Positions 20,227 to 29,125 of a stretch of DNA of 64,000 nucleotides are shown here, one piece after another. The stretch is from contig NZ_CP046884.1 in assembly GCF_014522205.1 (NCBI RefSeq), forward strand, positions 2,294,001-2,358,000, in the 5' to 3' direction. Origin of the DNA: Corynebacterium poyangense (lineage in GTDB: Bacteria; Actinomycetota; Actinomycetes; Mycobacteriales; Mycobacteriaceae). The position numbers and the translations under genes were made by a program. Position 1 is the stretch's first letter; each line of letters begins with the position of its first letter. A model generated the notes under the pieces. That model worked only from the letters and a program-made list of their open reading frames with translations, ran no database searches and was not told the DNA's origin.

Positions 20227-21890
20227 ATAGTGGACTTTTCTGGAAGGTAACGCTTCATCACCTTCCCCATCGGGTTGCGGGGGAAATCATCCACGAAGAA
20301 GACTTCCCGCGGCACATGGGCGTCGGATAATCTAGTCTTCACAAACTCCTTGACCTCATCCTCGCTGGGACGCTGGCCTTCTTTCGGAATGATATACACG
20401 CGAAGAGCTTGGCCAAATGCCGGATCTGTTACACCATGGGCATAGACATCCGCTACCCCGTCCATTCGCATCAGGGAGTCTTCTAGCTCACCGGGGAAAA
20501 TCTTCTCCCCGAACTGGGTAATCACTAGGTCATCGGCGCGGCCTAGGACGTGAAGCATTCGGCCGCCGTCGCTGAGATAACCTCGATCCCCCATGTTAAT
20601 GAGGCCATTAATAGTGGGGATCTCAATATCGGCATCGGTGTATCCCACGAACATGTCATAGCACCCAGCCCAAATTCGGCCAATCTCGCCTTCAGGCACC
20701 AGGTTGCCGTCATCATCTCGGATTTCAATCACTTCACCGGGGTAGACCTCACCTGTCAAGGTGGGATCTGCCGCCAGCTGTTCCGGACGGGCCGCGGCTA
20801 GACACGCAGTTTCGGTAGAACCGTAGAAGTTGCACAGTACTTCACCAAAAAGCTCATTGGTGTGCTGTACCTCATATTTGGTCAGCGGGCTGCCAGCCGA
20901 GACAATGAATTTCATGCCAGGCACATGAGTAACCCCGTGCTCGGTGAAGTAGCTGTGCATGGCGCGGATACGGGAGGCAGCCGTCGCCATAGCGTTGATC
21001 TTGTACCGCTGAATATCCTCTAGGGCTTGAGCGGGATCGAAAATACGTCGTGCCACGGTGGTCGATGACGTCTGAAGCGCCATCATCAAGTTAGACCATC
21101 CAAATGCGTGGAAGAGCACCGCGGTCAGCATCACAACTAGACCTTGTTCCCAGGGAACACCGGAAAGCACCGACGCTAATCCCTGCGGAGAGCTCACTGT
21201 CCGTCGGATAACACCTTTCGGATCTCCAGAGGTCCCCGACGTCATCACCACGTGCTTCCCCCGTGGCGGACGGAACGGAAGCTCATCGGTGACTTTGGCC
21301 GAATCAATAACGTTATTGAGCGTCTCATACTCTGGGTGCTCATTTTCGGTGTAACCCAGGATGATCTTGCGCTGGGCGCCGCGCTCGGTAAGCTTGTCCA
21401 GAAACTCCTCATCAATGATGAAGCAATCAATCTTATGGAATTCCAACAGCCGCTCAATTTGGCGTGCGGAGGAATTGGCGTTGACCATAAAAATATGGAA
21501 CCCCAAGAGGTGGCGGCAGGTGAGCGGTAAAATCGACGGGCGACCATTCCGCGCTAAAACCGCTACATGGGAACCACCTTTAATTCCCCGAGCCTGTAGC
21601 CCTAGAGCCAAACGGCAGCTCGCCTCCCAAAATTCAGCGAAGGTTAATTCGCCTTCATCATCGACAAGCCCGAGGCGGTCCGGGTGCCGGCGCGCCGCAT
21701 TCGCCAACGCACCAGTTTCCATGGCACCCCAGCGATAAAGGACCTTCAGAGCTTGTGCCTGATCCTTCGGACCTTGGCTTTCAAGTAAATCCGCATCCCG
21801 GAAAACCTTCAAGAAGTAACGGAATTGCTTAAGCACCTCACTTCGAGATACTCCGTGTTCAGTTTTTGGTTCGAGGGTAAAAGTCCCCAT
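20223..21890 (-). CDS. AMP-binding acyl-CoA synthetase (FadD-like)
   Basis: 555-aa member of the ANL superfamily. Visible motifs are the P-loop MTSGTSGDPKGVIRR (A3), FYGSTET (A5), MGDRGYLSDGGRM (A7) and the C-terminal NPMGKVMKR with the catalytic lysine (A10). It would activate a fatty or similar acid through an acyl-AMP. It starts 16 bases after the P450-reductase gene with AGGGGAG as ribosome-binding site, so it is the last gene of the lipase-small protein-P450-synthetase operon. Substrate is probably a medium or long fatty acid or its hydroxylated form (inference from context). Confidence 0.87.
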   Translation of the reverse strand: MGTFTLEPKTEHGVSRSEVLKQFRYFLKVFRDADLLESQGPKDQAQALKVLYRWGAMETGALANAARRHPDRLGLVDDEGELTFAEFWEASCRLALGLQARGIKGGSHVAVLARNGRPSILPLTCRHLLGFHIFMVNANSSARQIERLLEFHKIDCFIIDEEFLDKLTERGAQRKIILGYTENEHPEYETLNNVIDSAKVTDELPFRPPRGKHVVMTSGTSGDPKGVIRRTVSSPQGLASVLSGVPWEQGLVVMLTAVLFHAFGWSNLMMALQTSSTTVARRIFDPAQALEDIQRYKINAMATAASRIRAMHSYFTEHGVTHVPGMKFIVSAGSPLTKYEVQHTNELFGEVLCNFYGSTETACLAAARPEQLAADPTLTGEVYPGEVIEIRDDDGNLVPEGEIGRIWAGCYDMFVGYTDADIEIPTINGLINMGDRGYLSDGGRMLHVLGRADDLVITQFGEKIFPGELEDSLMRMDGVADVYAHGVTDPAFGQALRVYIIPKEGQRPSEDEVKEFVKTRLSDAHVPREVFFVDDFPRNPMGKVMKRYLPEKSTI

Positions 21891-21906
21891 GGTTGGTGTT
21901 CTCCCC

Positions 21907-24900
21907 TTAGCTAAAGGATTCGACGGCTACCTGGCCGTTTTCTTCTAATTGCTGAACCCCACCTAGGAGTTCATCGAGCACGGTGCGGGTTTCTGCGGCC
22001 ACCGTAGAAGCACTTCCGCACACTAAAACCTTCGCCCCATTGCCAATCATGGTGCGCAGATTGTCAGCGTCTTCTCGGAGCACATGTTGGGCGTAGCGGA
22101 TATCTCCTTCACGCGGATGACGCGAGTATGCCCAGTGAACGGTGAGCCAATCCACGTGCTTAAATTCCTCCGCATACAGCGCATCCGAGTCCGGCCCATG
22201 GCACCCGTAATACAAATGGCTAGCCGCTGGGGTGGTATTACTTTGCTCCGCGCGGAGCTGAACATCACGGATAAAAGCTCGCAGTGGTGCAATACCTGAA
22301 CCCGCGGCCACCAGGACCATCGGAGTTTCCAGGTCCGCTGGTGCCCGGAATTGCTCCCGACCAGGGCGTATCCGAATCGGAATGTCCTCACCCACGCTGC
22401 GTTCACTTAACCAGGTGGTTGCTAAACCGTGGTAAGTCCCTGTCCCCGACCACGCCGGCGCAGCTACCTCAGAGATAGTGAGCTCAGCAACCCGTGGATC
22501 ATCCAAGGGGGTGGAGGAAATGGAGTATTCCCGAGGGGTTAGCGGTGGCACGCAGCCGGCAAAAATAGCCAGGTCAGGGCGCACTGCGTGCAGGCTTTCT
22601 ACGAGGTCCAGAAGAGATACTCGGGGTGAGACGATCTCCCGCTCATGGGCGTCGCCCTCTTTGAGATGCCGAAGTTTTTCCGCATCGGGAGGACATGCCC
22701 CGGCTCGGTCTAGCAGGGCATCAATAGCCCGACGCGTAGCAGGTGCATTTAAATCGACGGTCCGTGCTAACCATTCCCCAGCGAAAACTGTCTCATCACC
22801 AATAGTGACCTGGTCATAGTAATGGAGGCCGCACAGCCTCAGGGCGCGTCGAACATTTTCCTTACTATTGCGAGGGAGTACATCAAGGTAATCCCCCGTC
22901 TCATAGGTAGTTCCTTCAGGAAGTTCAACGGCAATCCGGAATTTACGCCGAATTTCCCCATCTGCCTCAGTGCTGAGCTGTTCAATTGACCGAATCGTAG
23001 CAGTGTCAAATTCTTGGTCCTCTACCACAGTGACCTCTGGTAAAGGAGCGGTAGTTTCGCCCGTGACCTGGAAACCATACTCATCAGCCAAGGTTTCCCA
23101 TAAGCCCTCAGACCATTGGCTAAACGCGCCTTCAAAATCACCGAGGGCATCAGCCACCCCTCGGCTAACGATGCGCCGTGCGCCGTGCTCTGCCAACTTG
23201 TCATCAACCAGAGTGGGGATTCGCTGGAATGTGTTAGCCCACTGCCGATTACCACAGCCAAACACCGCATAGCTGACATCGCTTAAATCAAGCTGATTGT
23301 GTTCCACCCAGGACACAAACTGCCGAGCATTATCCGGAGGTAATCCTTCATAAGAGCTGGTCACAATCATCACCGGCCCATCGCTGAGCAAGTTGTCCAC
23401 GCCGGAGTCTAACCGGTCCACGGTGGGCAGGAAACCTGCGACTTTTGCACGTTCCGCAATCCGAGTTGCGAAACTACGTGCAGTATCCGCATTAGAGCCA
23501 TATAGCACCTGCATTGGTGTGTGATGCTGAGGAACCTCGCTAAATGCCGCCATCGTGTCAGTCTCAGCTTCTTCTGACTCGCTCGGTTCAGAGCCGGGCA
23601 GAATCATGTGATCAAAGCGAGGCTTGATGGTGATATACAGGTCATCCGGTTTGATAGTGAGGGTCTCTTTAATGGAAAGCGAATAATCCGGATCCGCTAA
23701 TTCCAGATCAAAGTTTTGCAGGATAGCTGTCAGCATCAAGGTGGCTTCTTGGATAGCAAATCCACGGCCAATACAGGATCGCTGACCATTGCCAAAGGGT
23801 TTCCAGGCATGAGGTGGTAAGGCGTTGGCCTTATCAAACTCAAACCGTGAAGGGTCAAAACGCTCCGGGTTTTCCCACACCTCTGGATCACGGTGCATCA
23901 GTGGTAGTAACACCAAAATCGTGTCCCCAGGGTTGACCTCGTAGCCGTCTGGACCACCGATAGTGGTCGGCTCAAAGGGACTCACCCCAAAGGCAGGAGC
24001 AGTGGGATGAAGCCGCAGGGTTTCTCGCAGAATATGATCAATATGATCTAGACGTGGCAGGTCTTCCCGCTTAGGGAAACGCCCCTTCAGGGTCCGATCC
24101 ACAAACTCTTGTGCTTCCCGCAACGCCCCACGATTATTCAGCAGTTCATAGACCGCAAAGCTCAACAGACCCGACGTCGTTTCATGCCCGGCGATTAGGA
24201 AGCTAACCAACTGGAACCGGACATTTTCATCAGACAGATGCTCCCCGGTCTCAGGATCAGTTGCCTCCAACATCAAATCCAGGATGTCTTTTTCCCGGTC
24301 AGGAGATTTATCCCGACGACGTCGGGCAATCAGGTCATCCACAATCTGGTGCATGACCTCAACAGACTTGTCTAACCGCTTCCCCGATGTCCGCATAGTT
24401 GTCTTCTTGACAATCTCTGGTTTATGGGCTCGACGGCTAGACTCCTCCAGGCCGGACACCATGGCTTCTACGAAGTCATGCATATTCTCCGAATAGAAGG
24501 AGTTGAATCGGTACCGGAACGAACACAGCGCAATAGTGTCCAGAGTTAACCGAGTAAAATCATCGGTAACCAGGATCTTTTCCCCTGGATTAAGCCGCGA
24601 CCACTTTAATAGTAGCTGCTCAGCAATATCGACCATATCGTCATACATGGTTGATAGCGCCATCGGGGAAAACGCTGGCATGAGCACTCGGTGAGCTTTT
24701 TGCCAGTCCGGATCAGGGGTATCCGCAGTAAAAAGTCCATTTCCGGCGAAAGCCCGAACATTTTCAATGGCCGGGTGAACCTGCTTGTCGAACCGAGATT
24801 CATCACATAGTTCAGCAACAAGCCTTCGGGAGCTGACAAAAATCACGGGCGCCCGCCCGGGGAATCTCTGAACAAAAATCTCGCCGTATTGTTCAGCTAA

Positions 24901-24993
24901 TTCCATATCTGATTGGACAAGTCGTGATGGATCAACACTCCACGCTGTTCCGATCACTGGATAGGGACGGGGGCCTGGGATTTTTGTTGGCAC
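21907..24993 (-). CDS. Bifunctional cytochrome P450 / NADPH-P450 reductase (CYP102-like)
   Basis: 1028-aa self-sufficient P450 with the domain order of P450 BM3. The heme domain (1-~460) begins IPGPRPYPVIGTAW, has the I-helix AGHETTSG with His270 and the heme loop FGNGQRSCIGRG with ligand Cys407. A flavodoxin domain (~490-640; LYGSNADTARSFA, YAVFGCGNRQWANTF) is followed by FAD and NADPH domains (~675-1028; REYSISSTP, LVAAGSGIAPLRAFI). Relatives hydroxylate medium or long fatty acids near the omega end. The GTG start is preceded by AGGAAG, which directly follows the stop of the 55-aa gene. Length is close to BM3 (1049 aa). Confidence 0.93.
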   Translation of the reverse strand: MPTKIPGPRPYPVIGTAWSVDPSRLVQSDMELAEQYGEIFVQRFPGRAPVIFVSSRRLVAELCDESRFDKQVHPAIENVRAFAGNGLFTADTPDPDWQKAHRVLMPAFSPMALSTMYDDMVDIAEQLLLKWSRLNPGEKILVTDDFTRLTLDTIALCSFRYRFNSFYSENMHDFVEAMVSGLEESSRRAHKPEIVKKTTMRTSGKRLDKSVEVMHQIVDDLIARRRRDKSPDREKDILDLMLEATDPETGEHLSDENVRFQLVSFLIAGHETTSGLLSFAVYELLNNRGALREAQEFVDRTLKGRFPKREDLPRLDHIDHILRETLRLHPTAPAFGVSPFEPTTIGGPDGYEVNPGDTILVLLPLMHRDPEVWENPERFDPSRFEFDKANALPPHAWKPFGNGQRSCIGRGFAIQEATLMLTAILQNFDLELADPDYSLSIKETLTIKPDDLYITIKPRFDHMILPGSEPSESEEAETDTMAAFSEVPQHHTPMQVLYGSNADTARSFATRIAERAKVAGFLPTVDRLDSGVDNLLSDGPVMIVTSSYEGLPPDNARQFVSWVEHNQLDLSDVSYAVFGCGNRQWANTFQRIPTLVDDKLAEHGARRIVSRGVADALGDFEGAFSQWSEGLWETLADEYGFQVTGETTAPLPEVTVVEDQEFDTATIRSIEQLSTEADGEIRRKFRIAVELPEGTTYETGDYLDVLPRNSKENVRRALRLCGLHYYDQVTIGDETVFAGEWLARTVDLNAPATRRAIDALLDRAGACPPDAEKLRHLKEGDAHEREIVSPRVSLLDLVESLHAVRPDLAIFAGCVPPLTPREYSISSTPLDDPRVAELTISEVAAPAWSGTGTYHGLATTWLSERSVGEDIPIRIRPGREQFRAPADLETPMVLVAAGSGIAPLRAFIRDVQLRAEQSNTTPAASHLYYGCHGPDSDALYAEEFKHVDWLTVHWAYSRHPREGDIRYAQHVLREDADNLRTMIGNGAKVLVCGSASTVAAETRTVLDELLGGVQQLEENGQVAVESFS

Positions 24994-25005
24994 GGCTGCT
25001 TCCTA

Positions 25006-25173
25006 CTAGAAGTGAATCTGGCTGATTGCTTCGTTGATCACGCGGAGAAGTTGGCCCACGCTGGGATAGGTGTTAAGGATTCGGGTCCCTAAATCACTGA
25101 AGTCAGGAGTACCAGTGAGGAAGACAAGCGGTCCATGAGGCGGATAGTGCTGGATTAATTCATTGATGTCCAT
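25006..25173 (-). CDS. Unrecognised 55-aa small protein in the lipase-P450 operon
   Basis: 55-aa frame read on the minus strand, MDINELIQHYPPHGPLVFLT followed by GTPDFSDLGTRILNTYPSVG and an amphipathic C-terminus QLLRVINEAISQIHF. It starts 20 bases after the lipase stop with AAAGAAAGG about 12 bases upstream, and ends 12 bases before the P450 GTG, whose AGGAAG ribosome-binding site abuts its stop. The tight spacing on both sides supports a real gene. There is no signal peptide, membrane segment or Cys. I do not recognise a family; a faint similarity in size and start to corynebacterial PorH-type small proteins is not convincing. Confidence 0.65.
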   Translation of the reverse strand: MDINELIQHYPPHGPLVFLTGTPDFSDLGTRILNTYPSVGQLLRVINEAISQIHF

Positions 25174-25193
25174 GGTGGGGGTAAAACCTTTCT

Positions 25194-26084
25194 TTAGTAG
25201 TAGGAAGAAATCCGCTCGGCGTAATACTCATTGCCGGGGCCGGTCAGGTGGCCGGCCAGGTTATGCAATCCGCCATCGTCGAAGATCGCGGCGTTATAAC
25301 GCTGGGAAGGGTCAATGTTGAGGCAGCCGGAATTCGCCTTAGACACGTTGATCTCATCGACCATATCCAGGAATGGCACTCCTTCAGCTGCGGCAGCTTC
25401 CCGCTGCTGCGCGCGAATCTCATCCTGGTAGTACGCCACGAAAGGGAAGTACCAGTGACTGGTCATACCCAAAAGATTTGTGGCGCAGGTGTAGTTGCCA
25501 CCATCGGTTTCATCTGGGTAACCGACCATAACGACTTTCGCGTTCGGTGCTGCTTGTTTAATCCGACGAAGCTGATTAGTTACCTCGGCGTGATACAGGT
25601 TGTTGCGTTCTTCCTGAGACCGGTTCTGGTTAGCCGGTTGGTAGGTGTCATTGACTCCGATGATCACCGACACCAACTTAGTGTTGGCGTTCAGCGCACC
25701 TTCAGCAAGTGCCTGGTCTACTTGCTGCGAAAACTGGTTGTGCGGAATGGCATCTTGAGGACCAGGTGCGGTATAAGCGGTGGCGCCAGGGCACGAGTAA
25801 TCAGAAAGGCTCAACCCCGTTTTCGCTGCGACTCGCTTGCCAACATTATCTTCACCCTGGGCACAGCGTCCCTCTTGAACAGTGGGCCACTGAACCTGAG
25901 GGTTCTTGTTATGGACCTTAGTCATCACAACGTCAAGAATGGTGGGATTCGAAGGAATAGAATCCCCGAAACTGACGTAGTTTCCGGACTCCTCAGCCTG
26001 CGCAAAGGTAGGAACACCCAGCGCGGCGCCAAACATCATCGTGGACGCGCACAGCACAGCCCACTTTCGGGATAACTTAGCCAT
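25194..26084 (-). CDS. Secreted SGNH/GDSL hydrolase
   Basis: 296-aa esterase/lipase. A Sec signal peptide (about 1-30) ends in TFAQA before EESGN. Block I is YVSFGDSIPS with nucleophile Ser42, block III is IGVNDTY (Gly and Asn of the oxyanion hole) and the block V region DDGGLHNLAGH is near the C-terminus. It contains Cys pairs (around GRCAQGE, DYSCPG, YTCATN, SGCLN) consistent with disulfides outside the cell. Similar secreted SGNH enzymes act on lipids or acyl esters. It is the first gene of the operon with the 55-aa protein, P450 and acyl-CoA synthetase. Upstream is an AT-rich region with a palindrome. Confidence 0.88.
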   Translation of the reverse strand: MAKLSRKWAVLCASTMMFGAALGVPTFAQAEESGNYVSFGDSIPSNPTILDVVMTKVHNKNPQVQWPTVQEGRCAQGEDNVGKRVAAKTGLSLSDYSCPGATAYTAPGPQDAIPHNQFSQQVDQALAEGALNANTKLVSVIIGVNDTYQPANQNRSQEERNNLYHAEVTNQLRRIKQAAPNAKVVMVGYPDETDGGNYTCATNLLGMTSHWYFPFVAYYQDEIRAQQREAAAAEGVPFLDMVDEINVSKANSGCLNIDPSQRYNAAIFDDGGLHNLAGHLTGPGNEYYAERISSYY

Positions 26085-26151
26085 TCCCTATTTCCTTTCC
26101 AAACCGGCATATCTGGAAATTGAGCTTAACAGCAGTTAGTTCTTTTTAAAC

Positions 26152-26168
26152 AAGCAATTAAATTGCTT
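26152..26168. promoter_or_regulatory. Perfect 8-1-8 palindrome upstream of the lipase operon
   Basis: AAGCAATT, one A, then AATTGCTT, located 68-84 bases before the lipase ATG within an AT-rich stretch. Its flank reads TATAAG on the minus strand, a possible -10. This looks like an operator for a dimeric repressor, but no regulator gene lies beside it. The rest of the 26085-26372 region is AT-rich with no credible gene. Confidence 0.45.
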
Positions 26169-26372
26169 ATACCTAATTCCTGATTTTTTATTTTTATAGA
26201 CCTTAAGCAGAGTTGTTACCTTATGGTCTATTGTATTACAGAGTTTTTTCTTTACCTTTTTCCAGTACCCGCCAATTACCTTTAGTTTTGCCTTTATGTT
26301 CCGCTAAGAAATTAGAGGAAATTAGACGTTTCCTAATAGATTCAATCCTTTTAAGTATGTGTCAAAATTCAC

Positions 26373-26405
26373 AAAAAACTCCCAGCAGCCTCTGGCTGCT
26401 GGGAG
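26373..26405 (-). terminator. Rho-independent terminator of pta-ackA
   Basis: Read on the minus strand, 17 bases after the ackA stop: a 12-bp perfect stem CTCCCAGCAGCC / GGCTGCTGGGAG (26379-26390 with 26394-26405), a three-base loop, then TTTTTT (complement of 26373-26378). Confidence 0.93.
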
Positions 26406-26421
26406 TGAAAAGGGGGTACTT

Positions 26422-27624
26422 TTAACCTCTATTTGCTAATTCCACCGCATACTGGGCGATAGCCAGCTCCTCATTTGTGGGGACCACAAACACTTTCACC
26501 GCGGAATCGTCCGTAGAGATCTCTCGCGCTCCCGTATTTGGAGCAGCGTTGCGCTCTGGATCAATCTTGATACCATAAGGCTCTAACCCAGCCAGCGCAT
26601 CCGCCCGAACATAACGATCATTTTCACCCACACCTGCGGTAAAGGTAATGGCGTTTACTCGGCCAAGGGCGATCATATAGGAGCCGATATAGCGGCGAAG
26701 CTGGTGGATATAGACGTTATAAGCCAACCACGCATCTTGATTTTCCGCTTCAATCATTTTCCGCAGTTCACGGAAATCATTGACTCCAGAAAGCCCCTTG
26801 ACCCCGGATTGTTTATTCAACAAAGTATCCAGTTCATCAATACTCATCCCAGCGTTACGCGCCAGGTGGAAAACGATTCCGGGGTCAATATCACCTGAAC
26901 GCGTACCCATCACCAAACCAGATAGCGGAGTCATACCCATTGAGGTATCCACTGCTTCTCCACCCCGGATGGCCGCACAGGAGGCACCATTACCTAGGTG
27001 CAGAGTGATTTGGTTGACTGCTTGGGCAGGCAACCCCAATAAGGCTGGAACTTGCTGGGACACATACTCATGGCTGGTTCCGTGGAATCCGTAGCGACGC
27101 ACCCCGTTATTCAACGCCACCTCAGCATTAATGGCGTAAAGAGCTGCCGCTGGCGGCATCGAGTGGAAAAATCCGGTGTCGAAGACGGCGACGTGAGGAA
27201 CATCCGGCAGGATACGTCGGGCTACTTCAATTCCATCAAGGTTGGCTGGGTTGTGCAGGGGCGCTAGCGGGATAAGGTCACGGATCATGTCGATGATCTC
27301 ATCCGTAATCACCTCCGGGTGAGAAAAGAGCATTCCACCATGCACAACCCGGTGACCAACCGCGGAAATATCCAGGTCTTTCGGCCCTACCTGATGCTCC
27401 TCCATCAGCTCAAAGGCTAGCGACAACCCCGCCGAATGGTCCGGAATCTCAGTATTAAGGGTAAATTTTTCCCCACCGGTTTTAAGAGTGATCTGGCCTT
27501 GGGGTTCACCGATCTGCTCCACAAGGCCACTGGCTTTAGGATCTGCCTCAGCATCGGCGTGGGGATCAATGACCTGAAACTTAATGGAGGATGAACCGGA
27601 ATTCAGTACCAGCGCATAGGTCAT
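26422..27624 (-). CDS. ackA: Acetate kinase
   Basis: 400-aa kinase converting acetyl phosphate and ADP to acetate and ATP, or the reverse. Marks are the N-terminal [14 protein letters not shown] phosphate motif, [37 protein letters not shown] and TAGVGEND. Length is standard (~400 aa). Its ATG overlaps the pta stop (ATGA), and a strong intrinsic terminator follows. In C. glutamicum pta-ackA is controlled by RamA/RamB; I did not locate their sites here. Confidence 0.97.
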   Translation of the reverse strand: MTYALVLNSGSSSIKFQVIDPHADAEADPKASGLVEQIGEPQGQITLKTGGEKFTLNTEIPDHSAGLSLAFELMEEHQVGPKDLDISAVGHRVVHGGMLFSHPEVITDEIIDMIRDLIPLAPLHNPANLDGIEVARRILPDVPHVAVFDTGFFHSMPPAAALYAINAEVALNNGVRRYGFHGTSHEYVSQQVPALLGLPAQAVNQITLHLGNGASCAAIRGGEAVDTSMGMTPLSGLVMGTRSGDIDPGIVFHLARNAGMSIDELDTLLNKQSGVKGLSGVNDFRELRKMIEAENQDAWLAYNVYIHQLRRYIGSYMIALGRVNAITFTAGVGENDRYVRADALAGLEPYGIKIDPERNAAPNTGAREISTDDSAVKVFVVPTNEELAIAQYAVELANRG

Positions 27625-29000
27625 TTTTCCGCTCCTGCCTGGATAGCTGTGACCGCAACGGTGTTCACAATATCGGGAACCGTAGCGCCCCGAGATAAGT
27701 CATTAACGGGCTTATTTAATCCCTGGAGGACTGGGCCAATCGCTAGGGCGGCGCCAGTGCGCTGCGCGGTTTTGTACCCAATATTGCCGGCTTCAAGATC
27801 TGGGAAAATAAAGACTGTGGCGTGGCCTGCCACCTCTGAATCAGGCATCTTCTTGACCGCAACACCGGCATCAACCGCGGCGTCAAATTGCAACGGCCCA
27901 TCAATCTTCAACTCAGGATCAATACTCCGAGCATGATTTACTGCCGCTACTGCCCGATCTACATCCGGCCCTGAACCAGAACTACCTGTGGAATAAGACA
28001 GCATGGCCACCTTGGGATCAATACCAAATTGAGCGGCGGTGTGCGCCGAGACCACCGCGATCTCCCCTAATTGCTCAGCCGTGGGGTTGGGATTAACAGC
28101 ACAGTCGCCAAAAGCCCACAGCCGGCCGCGCATCACCATCAAGAAAATAGAAGATACGACCGACGCCTCCGGGCGGGTCTTAATGATCTGGAAGGAGGGC
28201 CGAATAGTGTGCGCCGTGGTGTGAGCAGCACCAGAAACCATGCCATCAACCAAACCCTGATGAATCATCATGGTGGCGAAGTAAGAAATATCTTTCATGG
28301 TTTCCCGAGCCTCCTCCAGCGTCACCCCCTTCTTCTTCCGCAATTCGGCAAAGATTTCCGCAAATTCTTCGGCCTTCGGCGACGTCAGATGGTCAACCAG
28401 GTGGGCGTCGTTAAGATTCAGCCCTAGTTCCGCGGCTCGACTCTTAATGCGCTCCGGGTCCCCTAAGATCGTCAACTCACAGATCTGTTGCTCTAAGAGA
28501 CGATCAGCAGCGATCAGAATACGATCATCATCCCCCTCCGGCAGCACAATGTGGGCTTTCGCCTTCCTTGCTTGCTGCATAAGCTGATGCTCAAACACCG
28601 GCGCGGAAATCACTTTGGGCGCCGAAACCTGCGCCGCTTTGCGCACTGCCTCGGCGTCCTCCAATTCCGCGGAGGTAAATACCCCGCCCACAGTGGCGGC
28701 CAGACGAGCTATTTGTGCCTTAGCGAGCTTTACTCGAACATCGTGCTGATCTACCACCAAGATCAACGGCACACCCAGGGCTGCCGCCAACTCAGCGTCA
28801 AAACTCAAGTTTTCGGTGCCTTGAATCAGGGCTGGCCCCTCGGAGAGCGGATCAGAGGCAACCACTACCCCCAGGTCCGGTTCTAAACCATCGAGCGTGC
28901 GCAGCGACAACCCAACGCGTTGAGCCAGTGCTGCCACATCAACCCCATCGAAGCTGCAACTAACCGTACTCAGTACGGCAGAGCCCGTCTGATCCGTCAT
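27621..29000 (-). CDS. pta: Phosphate acetyltransferase
   Basis: 459 aa: an N-terminal ~130-residue part with a degenerate DRTGG/BioD-like fold, then the PTA_PTB catalytic domain from about residue 135 ([23 protein letters not shown]). Further marks are [33 protein letters not shown] and [16 protein letters not shown]. It interconverts acetyl-CoA and acetyl phosphate. It shares an operon with ackA and diverges from fprA across about 125 bases that must hold both promoters. Confidence 0.96.
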   Translation of the reverse strand: MTDQTGSAVLSTVSCSFDGVDVAALAQRVGLSLRTLDGLEPDLGVVVASDPLSEGPALIQGTENLSFDAELAAALGVPLILVVDQHDVRVKLAKAQIARLAATVGGVFTSAELEDAEAVRKAAQVSAPKVISAPVFEHQLMQQARKAKAHIVLPEGDDDRILIAADRLLEQQICELTILGDPERIKSRAAELGLNLNDAHLVDHLTSPKAEEFAEIFAELRKKKGVTLEEARETMKDISYFATMMIHQGLVDGMVSGAAHTTAHTIRPSFQIIKTRPEASVVSSIFLMVMRGRLWAFGDCAVNPNPTAEQLGEIAVVSAHTAAQFGIDPKVAMLSYSTGSSGSGPDVDRAVAAVNHARSIDPELKIDGPLQFDAAVDAGVAVKKMPDSEVAGHATVFIFPDLEAGNIGYKTAQRTGAALAIGPVLQGLNKPVNDLSRGATVPDIVNTVAVTAIQAGAEK

Positions 29001-29125
29001 ATGAGTAAGCCTTTCTACGAGGAATAAACGTTTCCCAGTTTAGCGGCCTCGCAGCGTTTTTTTGGCCAACCACGTAAGATTAAATGCCGATTGTGCTATA
29101 ACCCTGGAAAAGGATGAACTCTTTT

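Noticed and set aside
25248..26075. 275-codon open frame antisense to the SGNH lipase
   Set aside because: It mirrors the lipase gene exactly, has no ribosome-binding site and its translation lacks any domain, while the lipase has signal peptide and catalytic motifs.
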